Source of the DNA: Paenibacillus vini
GTDB taxonomy: Bacteria > Bacillota > Bacilli > Paenibacillales > Paenibacillaceae
Direction of reading: 5' to 3'
Assembly: GCF_018403325.1 (NCBI RefSeq)
Contig: NZ_BOSL01000007.1
Location: forward strand, 186,001-250,000
DNA length: 64,000 nt
The notes beneath the pieces are model-generated. The model searched no databases. It saw nothing but the letters and a program-made list of their open reading frames with translations, and was not told the DNA's origin. This document shows, piece after piece, positions 27,206-34,820 of the stretch. Numbering within the stretch: the first letter of the stretch is position 1; each line of letters starts with the position of its first letter. The position numbers and the translations under genes are program-made.

Positions 27206-27277
27206 GACATGGGCTAAACACGATAAAAATAGAAACAGAAATAATTGAAAAATCTAAACATGAAAGGGATAAAATAC

Positions 27278-27583
27278 ATGCCCAAATTAGTTTGTGCTTG
27301 TGGAAATTATATACATAATTTAAGTGCCATTCCTGATGATGGTTTTATTATTGTTCATGATAGAGAATATGAAGATTTAATAGAAACGGAGAATCTAAGA
27401 ACAAATTTAAGTGCCGAAAACCCAGAAGAAGGAACCAAAGAATGGGAGAAACTAATAGGTGCAGATGCAAAAATTATGAATATTACAGAAAGAGTCTATG
27501 AATGCCCAGTATGCAATAAATTAATGTGGTTAAGGAATGATGGAAAAACATATATTTATGAATTGAAAGAACTTCTTGTATAA
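27278..27583 (+). CDS. Small zinc-ribbon protein (cassette gene)
   Basis: A 101-residue protein with a CAC near the N-terminus (CACGNY) and CPVC near the C-terminus, together a likely zinc ribbon, and an acidic middle. ATG 27278 is chosen for GAAAGGGA upstream; an in-frame ATG at 27260 overlaps that site. Related to small CpXC-like proteins of unknown function. Its cassette runs from 27199 to 27793. Confidence 0.6.
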   Translation: MPKLVCACGNYIHNLSAIPDDGFIIVHDREYEDLIETENLRTNLSAENPEEGTKEWEKLIGADAKIMNITERVYECPVCNKLMWLRNDGKTYIYELKELLV

Positions 27584-27655
27584 ATACAACAAAGACTTAT
27601 TAAAGATGAATAGATACGTAATACATTGTAAGTAGCGCTTTGTAGAGCCCACGTC

Positions 27656-27800
27656 ATATAACACCGAATTCTCCCTGTGGGACTATCGCCCCTTGGTTGT
27701 CAGATGCATCATCATGGAAGAAGCTCAGACAACAAACGACCCAGCATAAGATAGGAGCTATCTAAGGCTGGGTCGTTTCGTGAATACTAGAACGTTAGCT
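27656..27800 (+). repeat. attC-like site 5
   Basis: ATATAAC (27656-27662) to GTTAGCT (27794-27800). The bases just before it are complementary to the head of the same cassette at 27199 over 16 of 17 positions. The third arm GACCCAGC... / ...GGCTGGGTC and the ATAG/CTAT apical stem match site 1. Confidence 0.75.
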
Positions 27801-27848
27801 GAAATCATGTTAAATCGATAGATTTACTTTAGAAAGTGGTGGACAGGG

Positions 27849-28322
27849 ATGATTCAAATAAAGAAATGCACTCTTGATGATTATGATATCGTTGAAAATT
27901 TATTTAAGAGACTGATTAATGAAATTATTATTAAGACAACAGGAGATCCGAGTCTGTTTAGTTTGTCTGATACAAGAGAGGCATTTAATCAAGGCTTGGA
28001 ACAAGGAATTTACTCGGTGTTTATGGCGATAACTGGTGGTCAAACAGTAGGTTTTATTTCAATGTGCGAAAGTTTTTCTCTATACACTGACGGTAGATTT
28101 GGAATTATACAAGAACTATACGTACTTGAAGATTATCGTTCAATGAATGTCGGTGGAGAATTATTAAAGTTTGCAGTAGATTATGGCCAGGAGAAAGAAT
28201 GGAAACGACTTGAGGTATGCACGCCACCTATACCAGAGTTTGAAAGAACATTAAGGTTCTACAAGAAGAATGGATTTTCAATTACAGGTGGAAAGAAACT
28301 AAAGATAATGATAAGCGAGTGA
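27849..28322 (+). CDS. GNAT acetyltransferase (cassette gene)
   Basis: A 157-residue N-acetyltransferase fold. Strand beta-4 reads IIQELYVLEDYRSMNVGGELLKFA, with the acetyl-CoA pyrophosphate loop RSMNVGG (a variant of Q/RxxGxG/A). The tail RFYKKNGFSITG is typical. GNAT substrates cannot be read from sequence. It is the only gene of a cassette whose head (27794) and tail (28337-28354) are complementary over 17 of 18 bases. Confidence 0.75.
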   Translation: MIQIKKCTLDDYDIVENLFKRLINEIIIKTTGDPSLFSLSDTREAFNQGLEQGIYSVFMAITGGQTVGFISMCESFSLYTDGRFGIIQELYVLEDYRSMNVGGELLKFAVDYGQEKEWKRLEVCTPPIPEFERTLRFYKKNGFSITGGKKLKIMISE

Positions 28323-28347
28323 GTTGTTCAGTGAAGAACATGACTTC

Positions 28348-28385
28348 AGCTAACACCATATTCACGATTTAGACATTGGCCCTCA
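28348..28385 (+). repeat. attC-like site 6, 5' part only
   Basis: AGCTAAC-ACCAT-ATTCACG is intact, but no matching CGTGAAT...GTT arm follows before the next gene. The array is broken here, probably by deletion or insertion of the DinB region. Confidence 0.5.
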
Positions 28386-28518
28386 ATCCGGCAGGAATTA
28401 GATGAGGATTCGGAGATGCATAGGCAGATTAGAGACTACTATTTATTTCATGAAAATAAAGCAATATACTATGAAAGTGAGAGATCAGAGAATATCGACT
28501 AGGAGGAGGTAATTGTTG

Positions 28519-29034
28519 ATGAAAAGACCTGTACAGGGAGAGTATCCGGATTTTTATGATGCTTATATAAAATTGGTGCCTGAAGGGAATATTCAAAATA
28601 TTCTCGCAGAACAACAGAAGGCTGTAGAAGATTTCATTCCAACGATACCGGATTCCAAGGTGGATTTCCGTTATGCTCCAGGAAAATGGAGCTTGAAGGA
28701 AGTATTTGGGCATATCATCGACACGGAACGGATTATGAGCTACAAGCTTCTCCGAATCGCCAGAGGCGACAAAACACCACTTGCCGGATTCGAAGTGAAT
28801 GCCTATGTAGAGAACGCCTATTATGATCAGCGCAATCTGGCTAATCTGCTCGATGAATTCGTGTCGGTGAGAAGAGCGACCCTGTCGTTAATAAACGGAT
28901 TAGCTGAGGAAGCGTCGGAGAGAGTTGGAGTCACTAATGATAAGCTGGTTACAGCTCGTTCGATAGCATTTATAATTGCGGGGCATGAACTGCACCATTT
29001 GAATATTATAAAGGAACGTTATTTGGCGTATTGA
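28519..29034 (+). CDS. DinB-family protein
   Basis: A 171-residue four-helix-bundle protein of the DinB/YfiT superfamily, metal-dependent hydrolase or transferase-like enzymes often using bacillithiol or other thiols. Metal-ligand histidines are in FGHIIDTERIM and near the end in GHELHHLNIIKERY. ATG 28519 has a strong GGAGGAGG site. Base composition is closer to the core genome than to the flanking cassettes, and it has its own terminator. Confidence 0.8.
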   Translation: MKRPVQGEYPDFYDAYIKLVPEGNIQNILAEQQKAVEDFIPTIPDSKVDFRYAPGKWSLKEVFGHIIDTERIMSYKLLRIARGDKTPLAGFEVNAYVENAYYDQRNLANLLDEFVSVRRATLSLINGLAEEASERVGVTNDKLVTARSIAFIIAGHELHHLNIIKERYLAY

Positions 29035-29091
29035 TAGAACTAAGGGTTAAATAATTTATAAATTGAGTTATAGAGGACGAGAAAGGACACT

Positions 29092-29124
29092 GAACTGAAG
29101 TCAGTGTCCTTTTAGTTGAATGCT
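29092..29124 (+). terminator. Rho-independent terminator
   Basis: AAAGGACACTGA pairs with TCAGTGTCCTTTT across a 7-base loop, giving a 12-bp stem with a U-rich end. Confidence 0.85.
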
Positions 29125-29228
29125 TTATTAGAACATTCAGGAAATTATTTAGACGATATGGGCTAAGTAAAATGAGCAAGCGAAGAAGCAATAAGAAAGT
29201 AATAATGTGCCTAGTCGAATTGGCGTGT

Positions 29229-29236
29229 GGTACAAT
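29229..29236 (+). promoter_or_regulatory. Candidate extended -10 promoter
   Basis: TGgTACAAT lies about 120 bp before the TmrB-like gene. No good -35 is visible. The region 29125-29358 shows nothing else. Confidence 0.35.
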
Positions 29237-29358
29237 CAGGAAAAGGAACCAATAAATTAGTTGGTGTAATAGGTAGGTGTATCGGAATAGGGTTGTGTAG
29301 AAGATAGAGATACGCCCTATATAGAGGCACCGCGTACATCAAACGAGAGGTGAAGCAA

Positions 29359-29949
29359 TTGATCTTATGGATTAACGGCGCATTTGGATCGGGTAAGACT
29401 ACAATTTCTTTCGAATTGCATAGAAGAATACCGAATTCGTTTGTTTATGATCCCGAAAACGCGGGTTATTTTATAAGAAAAAATGCACCAAAACAAATCC
29501 TGAAAGAAGACTTTCAGGATCATGTTATATGGAGGGAGATTAACTACTCACTTCTTAAAACTATAAGTAATGAATTTCCTGGAATAATTATTGTTCCAAT
29601 GACTATAGTAAATCCTCAATATTTTGATGAGATTATTGTTAAGTTAAGAACGAATGGAATTGAAGTTTACCATTATACATTACTTGCAAGCCGCGAAACA
29701 TTATTGAAGCGATTGAGAAATCGTGGAGATAAGAAGAATTCATGGCCTGCAAAACAAATTGACAGATGCATCTCTAACTTATCTCAGGATGTATTTAAAA
29801 AACATATTTATACGGATAATCTAAAAGTTGACGAAATAATAAATCAGATTGCAAAGGAATCTAACATTGATTTGCATCCCGATAATAGAAGCTTCATAAA
29901 AAAGAACATGGATCAATTAATAACAAAGATAAAACATATAAGATTTTAA
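29359..29949 (+). CDS. TmrB-like P-loop protein (tunicamycin-resistance family)
   Basis: A 196-residue P-loop protein. The sequence ILWINGAFGSGKTT (Walker A, residues 7-14) and the later YDPENAG, IIIVPMTIV and KNSWPAKQIDRC segments follow Bacillus TmrB along its whole length. TmrB is a membrane-associated ATP-binding protein that confers tunicamycin resistance, perhaps by binding the drug. TTG 29359 is preferred because AGAGGTG sits at the right distance; GTG 29350 would overlap that site. Actual resistance is inference. Confidence 0.85.
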   Translation: MILWINGAFGSGKTTISFELHRRIPNSFVYDPENAGYFIRKNAPKQILKEDFQDHVIWREINYSLLKTISNEFPGIIIVPMTIVNPQYFDEIIVKLRTNGIEVYHYTLLASRETLLKRLRNRGDKKNSWPAKQIDRCISNLSQDVFKKHIYTDNLKVDEIINQIAKESNIDLHPDNRSFIKKNMDQLITKIKHIRF

Positions 29950-29975
29950 AGTAAGACGAAGAAGGCAATAACATC

Positions 29976-30124
29976 ACCTAACAACAATATTCACGCTGTC
30001 ATGGCTACCGCCCCTTGGTTGCCGGATGTATAATCATGGAAGAAGCTCAGACAACAAACGCCCCAGCCTAAGATAAGAGAGCTATCTAAGGCTTGGGCGT
30101 TTTGTGAATACAATGACGATTTAT
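29976..30124 (+). repeat. attC-like site 7
   Basis: ACCTAAC then ATTCACG at the 5' end, GTGAATA then degenerate GATTTAT (30118-30124) at the 3' end. The third arm CGCCCCAGCC / GGCTTGGGCG shows paired base changes relative to site 1 (with one mismatch), supporting selection on structure. Confidence 0.65.
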
Positions 30125-30165
30125 GAAACCCCGGAAAAATCATAAAAGAAAGGACGTTGGAAATT

Positions 30166-30549
30166 TTGAAATTTACTGGAGTGTGTTTAATTACGGATGA
30201 TGTAATCAGCCTAATGGATTTTTATAAGAATATATTACAAGTTGAGGCTGTAGGGGATGAAGTTACAGCACGCTTAGGTGTCGAGGGGAGCTATCATATT
30301 GATATTTGTTCCAGACAAGGGATGGAGAATTTGGCACCAGGCAGTACAAGTGAAATTGGTCATGGTGGATGTACTCTTGAATTTGAAGTTGATAATGTTG
30401 ATGAAGAATATGAAAGACTTAAGAATCAAAACATCAAATTTATTAAACTCCCCAGTACTTATCCTTGGGGAAGGAGATCGTTTTGGATTCAAGATTTGGA
30501 TGGAAATATAGTAAACATATTTACAAACGTAAATAGGGGCATTGCATAA
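30166..30549 (+). CDS. VOC/glyoxalase-fold protein (cassette gene)
   Basis: A 127-residue vicinal-oxygen-chelate protein with paired beta-alpha-beta-beta-beta modules: FTGVCLITDDVISLMDFYKN, then CTLEFEVDNVDEEYERL and WIQDLDGNIVNIF. Members include glyoxalase I and bleomycin-binding proteins; the ligand is unknown. TTG 30166 gives the family start; TTG 30157 is also possible. The stop codon TAA is within the attC-like box GCATAAC at 30544-30550, as for cassette genes. Confidence 0.7.
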   Translation: MKFTGVCLITDDVISLMDFYKNILQVEAVGDEVTARLGVEGSYHIDICSRQGMENLAPGSTSEIGHGGCTLEFEVDNVDEEYERLKNQNIKFIKLPSTYPWGRRSFWIQDLDGNIVNIFTNVNRGIA

Positions 30550-30592
30550 CACCGTATTCACCTCAGCAACACCAAGTGAAAAACCTAAACAA
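30544..30592 (+). repeat. attC-like site 8, truncated
   Basis: GCATAAC-ACCGT-ATTCAC is followed closely by GTGAA but no GTT box. It looks like a collapsed copy with the core deleted. Confidence 0.4.
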
Positions 30593-30613
30593 ACATCGCG
30601 AAAGGAAGATTAC

Positions 30614-31081
30614 ATGGAATCCTTTAACCAAGAAGCGGTTGTAAAATCTGAAATGCTTATTAGAAAACCAGTCGAAGTAGTATTTGAAGCCTTTATAAAC
30701 CCAGAGATTACAACGAAATTTTGGTTCACTAAAAGTAGTGATCGGTTAGAAATTGGAAAGCGTATTCTTTGGGAATGGGAGATATATGGCGTCTCGGATG
30801 AAATCTACGTGATCGATATCGAGAAAAACAAACGGATTCTTGTTGAATCGTCGGATGGAACTAAGATCGAATGGCTTTTTACCTCGAGAAATAATCATGA
30901 GACTTTTGTTTCTATTGAAAACTACGGATTCGCAGGAAATACTGAGGAGGTCTTAAACCAATGTATTGACTCAATGGGAGGATATACGATAGTACTGTGT
31001 GGACTAAAAGCTTACTTAGAGCATAAAATCATACTTAACCTAGTCATGGATAAAGCTCCTGATGCCCATGTAAACAAATAG
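30614..31081 (+). CDS. SRPBCC/AHSA1-like protein
   Basis: A 155-residue START-like fold of the activator-of-Hsp90 type (AHSA1): EMLIRKPVEVVFEAFINPEITTKFWF near the start and WEWEIYGVSDEIYVIDIEKN in the middle. These proteins bind hydrophobic ligands; function here is unknown. ATG 30614 has GAAAGGA. The frame extends upstream but without a site. Confidence 0.75.
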   Translation: MESFNQEAVVKSEMLIRKPVEVVFEAFINPEITTKFWFTKSSDRLEIGKRILWEWEIYGVSDEIYVIDIEKNKRILVESSDGTKIEWLFTSRNNHETFVSIENYGFAGNTEEVLNQCIDSMGGYTIVLCGLKAYLEHKIILNLVMDKAPDAHVNK

Positions 31082-31154
31082 TATTAAGGATAAGTTCAAA
31101 GACTGAGACATTCTATTACAATGATTAAAAAAATGATGGAAACTAGGTGTCCCA

Positions 31155-31682
31155 TTGATCCTTGAAACCAAGAGACTTATTTTAAGGGATTTCTATAAAG
31201 AGGATTGGATAAAAGTTCATCATTATTGTTCTGATGAAGAAGTCACTAAATATACTTATTGGGGACCCAATTCTGAAGATCAAACAAGGGAATTTATAAA
31301 TAAGAATATTGGAAGCCAACGTATTGTCCCGAGAACGAATTATGAATTGGCAGTAATAGATAAATCTAATAACGAACTAATTGGAAACTGCTGTATTAAC
31401 GTGGACGGATCTAATGCAGAGATTGGATATTGTATTTCTAAAAATTATTGGGGTTGTGGGTATGCGACAGAGGTTTCCAAAGCGCTTTTATCTTATGGAT
31501 TTAAAGAATTAGGGATACAACGTATTTATGCTACATGCAGACCAGAAAATTTGAGATCTGCAAGGGTTATGGAGAAAATCGGAATGAAGAAGGAAGGACA
31601 TATCAGAGATCATTTCTATACCAGAAATAGATGGTACGACTCCTATTTGTATTCAATAATTAAACTGGATTTCGAAGATTAA
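31155..31682 (+). CDS. GNAT acetyltransferase, RimJ/RimL-like
   Basis: A 175-residue protein starting MILETKRLILRDF, the standard N-terminus of the RimJ/RimL/Acetyltransf_3 group. It has GYCISKNYWGCGYATE at the acetyl-CoA loop and RPENLRSARVMEKIGMKKEGH at the C-terminus. TTG start. Probably acetylates an amine on a protein or small molecule. Confidence 0.8.
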   Translation: MILETKRLILRDFYKEDWIKVHHYCSDEEVTKYTYWGPNSEDQTREFINKNIGSQRIVPRTNYELAVIDKSNNELIGNCCINVDGSNAEIGYCISKNYWGCGYATEVSKALLSYGFKELGIQRIYATCRPENLRSARVMEKIGMKKEGHIRDHFYTRNRWYDSYLYSIIKLDFED

Positions 31683-31738
31683 CAACGATTCACGGATTCT
31701 GTGTAAGAATTTTAATACAATTGTTTAGGGGGATTCTC

Positions 31739-32161
31739 GTGGAGGTCTTTTTCAAAGAATATCAAATAACGGATGACAAAGAGAAAATAAATAGGCAAGT
31801 AGTTCTGGACTACTTGGCCCAAAGTTACTGGGCTAACAGAAGAACACCAGAGCGTATATTAAAATCTATTGACAACTCACATTGCTATGGAGTGTACCAT
31901 AATGAAAAGCAGATAGGATTTGCACGGGTGGTCACAGACGAGGCAACAGTTTATTACTTATGTGATGTATTTGTAATAAAAGAGTATCAGGGGCAAGGCA
32001 TCGGAAAGAAACTGATTGAAATTATTACTAAGTCAGAAGAATATGAATGGATGACAGGAATACTGGGGACCCTAGATGCCCATGGATTATATGAGCAATA
32101 TGGTTTTGAGAGAGATTCAGAACGTTTTATGAGAAGGATACCTCAAGGAAGAGAAACATAG
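31739..32161 (+). CDS. GNAT acetyltransferase
   Basis: A 140-residue protein; GTG 31739 has a TAGGGGG site. The acetyl-CoA loop is EYQGQGIGKKL after LCDVFVIK, and the domain ends with LYEQYGFERD. It follows another GNAT gene, 56 bp away. Substrate unknown. Confidence 0.8.
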   Translation: MEVFFKEYQITDDKEKINRQVVLDYLAQSYWANRRTPERILKSIDNSHCYGVYHNEKQIGFARVVTDEATVYYLCDVFVIKEYQGQGIGKKLIEIITKSEEYEWMTGILGTLDAHGLYEQYGFERDSERFMRRIPQGRET

Positions 32162-32162
32162 T

Positions 32163-32258
32163 TTGTAGATGTATAAATCATGAAGAAGCTCAGGCAACAA
32201 ATGACCCTGCCTAAGATCGGAATTATCTAAGGCTGGGTCATTTTCGGAAAACGATATA
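32163..32258 (+). repeat. attC-like core remnant (site 9)
   Basis: It retains ATGTATAAATCATG-AAGAAGCTCA, the TGACCCTGCC / GGCTGGGTCA arm and a decayed GATATAT end. The 5' outer box has been lost. It may serve as a terminator between the GNAT gene and the convergent methyltransferase. Confidence 0.5.
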
Positions 32259-32273
32259 TAGCTACCTTTTTAC

Positions 32274-32963
32274 TTAATCCATTTTTCTAGCGAACATTAC
32301 CACAAAATTATTGTATTTGTAAATACAATCCGCATCTGAGAACCCAGCGTCAGTTAGCCATTGTAACTGTTGATCAAGTGTAGACATTCTATCAAGTTTT
32401 GTTCTCTCAATGGCAGATGAGATCTCGGTTTGGTCAAGTCCAGAATTATGAATGTAATTTAGCCAATCCGCTTTGTATAGGTTATCTAAGTACTCGGTGG
32501 TTCCGAGCACTTGATCAACATTTATGAATATGCTGCCTGGGTTCATAATGGAATACAACTTCTGAAATAATTCTTGTTTTTCATTATCGGTCAAGTGGTG
32601 TATAGAGAGTGACGATATTACCAAATCAAATTTTTCACTGTATTCGAATTGCATGTAGTCACTTGCGAAATACTTAATGTTCGAGTGAACACTGAATCTT
32701 GTTTTAGCAATTTCAAGCATACCCTCAGATAGATCAATCAGTGTCAGTTTTGACTTGGGGTATTTTTGAAGAATAAAACTGGATAGGAGTCCAGTTCCTG
32801 CACCTAAATCCAGGACGGTTGGAGAATCATTCTTTGTAACAGCTAATGCAGTAGCAGTCGCATAAAGATCTTCAAAGCAAGGGATCAGTTTTTTTCTTTG
32901 TTCGTCGTACTTTGAGGATATATTATTAAATTGCTGTTTTATATCGAACTTGTCATTCTTCAT
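32274..32963 (-). CDS. Class I SAM-dependent methyltransferase
   Basis: A 229-residue methyltransferase with motif I VLDLGAGTGLLSSF (near residue 46), an acidic residue after LTLIDLSEGML, and DLVISSLSIHHL. It is similar in layout to small-molecule methyltransferases. It is on the minus strand, unlike most genes here, and divergent from 33122. AGGGG precedes the ATG. Confidence 0.8.
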   Translation of the reverse strand: MKNDKFDIKQQFNNISSKYDEQRKKLIPCFEDLYATATALAVTKNDSPTVLDLGAGTGLLSSFILQKYPKSKLTLIDLSEGMLEIAKTRFSVHSNIKYFASDYMQFEYSEKFDLVISSLSIHHLTDNEKQELFQKLYSIMNPGSIFINVDQVLGTTEYLDNLYKADWLNYIHNSGLDQTEISSAIERTKLDRMSTLDQQLQWLTDAGFSDADCIYKYNNFVVMFARKMD

Positions 32964-33032
32964 ATAATCAGCCCCTTACTTATTTTAACTTCATGGTATA
33001 GTAAAACTAAATCAATAACCAATATATGTAAC

Positions 33033-33061
33033 CGATAAAACCGATAGGTTGTATCTATAAT
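33033..33061 (+). promoter_or_regulatory. Candidate promoter in the divergent gap
   Basis: TATAAT at 33056-33061 faces the SMI1-like gene. The -35 region is poor. Two ACCGATA direct repeats (33031, 33040 region) overlap the promoter and could be a regulator site. Confidence 0.35.
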
Positions 33062-33121
33062 AGGTAATCGGCCGGCGAAAATGTGAAATGTGGAAAAGGC
33101 ATTTTTTTAAGGAGTGGAGAT

Positions 33122-33838
33122 ATGTTTATAGATCTTTTTAAAAAACTCAACATCACTTTACCTGTTGCATTAGTTGAGGAGTTAGAAACTCAGAAGAAGA
33201 AACAGAAGGATCAAATTTTCTTTTTAAGATTAATGGAAAATGACGAAATAATTGAAGTAGCAGAGTTTATGTCTGAAATTGAGGTTTATCAAGAAATAAT
33301 TCCTTTATGGACAGATGATAATTCGAACTATATAGGCTTATATATTCAGGGTGCATGCAAATACAGGATATGTTATATCAATCATGAAGAAACGGATTTA
33401 TCGCCAGGTTTTAGAAGTATAAGTTCATTTATAACTAAACTAGAACTGCATCCTAATTTTGATTGGGATGAATTGGAGAAAGACTATCCTTCAGAAATTG
33501 AAATTAGTAGTACTGAGATGGATGAAGACCTCAGTTGTATTGATGAGTTAAACAATTTGATAAGTTCTAACCAACTCGAAAATGATGATATTCGTTGTCA
33601 GTATATATTTTCAATCATGGCTTTGACACCAATAAAACATCTTGAATCATTAATAAAATATTTAGATGATGAAGATATGTATGTTCAAGAGAGAGCATGT
33701 GAGATGATTGGTTATCATAGATACATTCCAGCCAGAGAAAAGTTATTAGAGGTTTCCAAAAATGGGATGCATAATGGGAAATTAGCAGCCAAAAGAGCAT
33801 TAGCAAGAATAAGAGAAAAACAAAAAGAAGAGATTTGA
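33122..33838 (+). CDS. SMI1/KNR4-like (SUKH) protein with HEAT-like tail
   Basis: A 238-residue protein. The N-terminal half (residues about 15-120) has SUKH-type features: LPVALVEELE, then IIPLWTDDNSNYIGLYI and a GFRSISSFI stretch. SUKH proteins are frequent immunity proteins to polymorphic toxins. The C-terminal part (about 150-235) resembles HEAT-type helical repeats (YLDDEDMYVQERACEMIGYH). ATG 33122 has AAGGAG. No toxin partner is adjacent. Confidence 0.55.
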   Translation: MFIDLFKKLNITLPVALVEELETQKKKQKDQIFFLRLMENDEIIEVAEFMSEIEVYQEIIPLWTDDNSNYIGLYIQGACKYRICYINHEETDLSPGFRSISSFITKLELHPNFDWDELEKDYPSEIEISSTEMDEDLSCIDELNNLISSNQLENDDIRCQYIFSIMALTPIKHLESLIKYLDDEDMYVQERACEMIGYHRYIPAREKLLEVSKNGMHNGKLAAKRALARIREKQKEEI

Positions 33839-33841
33839 AAA

Positions 33842-34189
33842 ATGAAGTTTATCCACGAAGGTTTTGCGTGTGATGTAGATACTTTTTATCATAATCAAGA
33901 TATTCTAATTAGATTTTATGATAGAACCAGGGAGCAAGAAGAGAGTGATATTATTAATTTGGTTTTTGTAGATCCTGGTTATGGATATCTGCTTATTAAA
34001 AATAAGGGCGAACACTCAGCTCTGTTAAGTGGCTTTTTAGATGAGGATGTATTTAGTACCGATGAAATAGTTGATGCTGCAATCAGTTTCATTGACAATT
34101 TATCTCCTGATTCAAAGAATAAATATATGCCCTATCATATAGAAAGATTTAAAAAAACAAGTTTTGTTGAATACAATGGTGAGTATTAA
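33842..34189 (+). CDS. Conserved hypothetical protein
   Basis: A 115-residue soluble acidic protein starting 3 bp after the SUKH-like gene and likely co-translated with it. It may be a second immunity-type protein, but no motif supports this beyond position. Family not recognised. Confidence 0.5.
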   Translation: MKFIHEGFACDVDTFYHNQDILIRFYDRTREQEESDIINLVFVDPGYGYLLIKNKGEHSALLSGFLDEDVFSTDEIVDAAISFIDNLSPDSKNKYMPYHIERFKKTSFVEYNGEY

Positions 34190-34298
34190 GCGTATTTACG
34201 TTATATAATCATGGAAGCAGCTCAGACAACAAATGACCCAGCCTACGATAAGAGCTATCTAACGGCTGGGTCTTTTCGTGCATACAAAGGCGTAAGAT
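34190..34298 (+). repeat. attC-like site 10, diverged
   Basis: Arms GTATTTACG and CGTGCATAC, the TGACCCAGCC / GGCTGGGTC third arm and a degenerate GTAAGAT end are recognisable. The 5' AAC box is gone. Confidence 0.5.
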
Positions 34299-34352
34299 GA
34301 AACCTGAGGATAGCATATAAAAATTAAAAATAAAAAACTTTTAAAGGAGTAA

Positions 34353-34790
34353 ATGATGAATCCTCCAAAACATATCGTTTCTGCAGCTGCCGTTGTAATT
34401 AATGATAAGAATGAATTGCTGCTTATTAAAGGACCAAGAAGAGGTTGGGAAATGCCTGAAGGACAAGTTGAAATTGGGGAATCCCTTACACAGGCAGCAA
34501 TCAGAGAAACAAAAGAAGAGTCAGGAATAGACATAGAAATCATAAAATTCTGTGGGCTTTTTCAGAACACTGGAAATGCAGTTAGGCACATCCGACTTCG
34601 TCGGATGTCGTGCATAAGCAACCGTTATCGGAAATCCGGAATAAGAAAAAGTAAAAGAATGCGTAAAAAAGAAAATGCATGGACGTTGAAGCAGCAAACA
34701 ACGTGCGAGGTAAACCGCCGGATCCGGTTCCGATTTTCCTTAAGCTTTTTTGGGTTCGTACATACGCCAAAGTTATCAGAAATCGTATGA
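34353..34790 (+). pseudogene. Nudix hydrolase truncated by an attC-like junction
   Basis: The first about 78 codons are a normal Nudix start: HIVSAAAVVINDKNELLLIK, then the Nudix box from EGQVEIGESLTQAAIRETKEES (G-x5-E-x7-RE-x2-EE pattern). After VRHIRL the frame runs into a different sequence that is strongly basic and unlike any Nudix C-terminus. The switch coincides with an attC-like hairpin at 34585-34630, so the gene probably lost its 3' half in a cassette rearrangement. A truncated product is unlikely to fold. Confidence 0.65.
34585..34630 (+). repeat. Short attC-like site 11 inside the Nudix frame
   Basis: GCACATCCGAC and GTCGGATGTCGTGC form a tight hairpin, then CATAAGCAACC leads to GTTATCG (34624-34630). 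A second end, TCGTACATACGCCAAA-GTTATCA (GTT at 34772), lies 148 bp further, so an ORF-less unit of that length sits between. Confidence 0.45.
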
Positions 34791-34820
34791 AAAAATAAAA
34801 TGCCAAGGAGATTGAACTAT

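Larger units (their letters stand above)
25153..28354. mobile_element. Integron-like gene-cassette array (best-preserved part)
   Basis: Units begin at GTT of positions 25276, 25804, 25967, 26913, 27199 and 27794. Each ends in an attC-like site whose 5' arm, just before AAC, is complementary to the unit's own first bases: 17/18 for the unit at 25276, 18/19 at 25967, 9/9 at 26913, 16/17 at 27199 and 17/18 at 27794. This head-to-own-tail match is the expected signature of integron cassettes, whose circular form joins the two ends into one hairpin. Genes are on the + strand, and the nucleotidyltransferase stop codon lies inside its site. No IntI gene is in the window. Confidence 0.75.
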
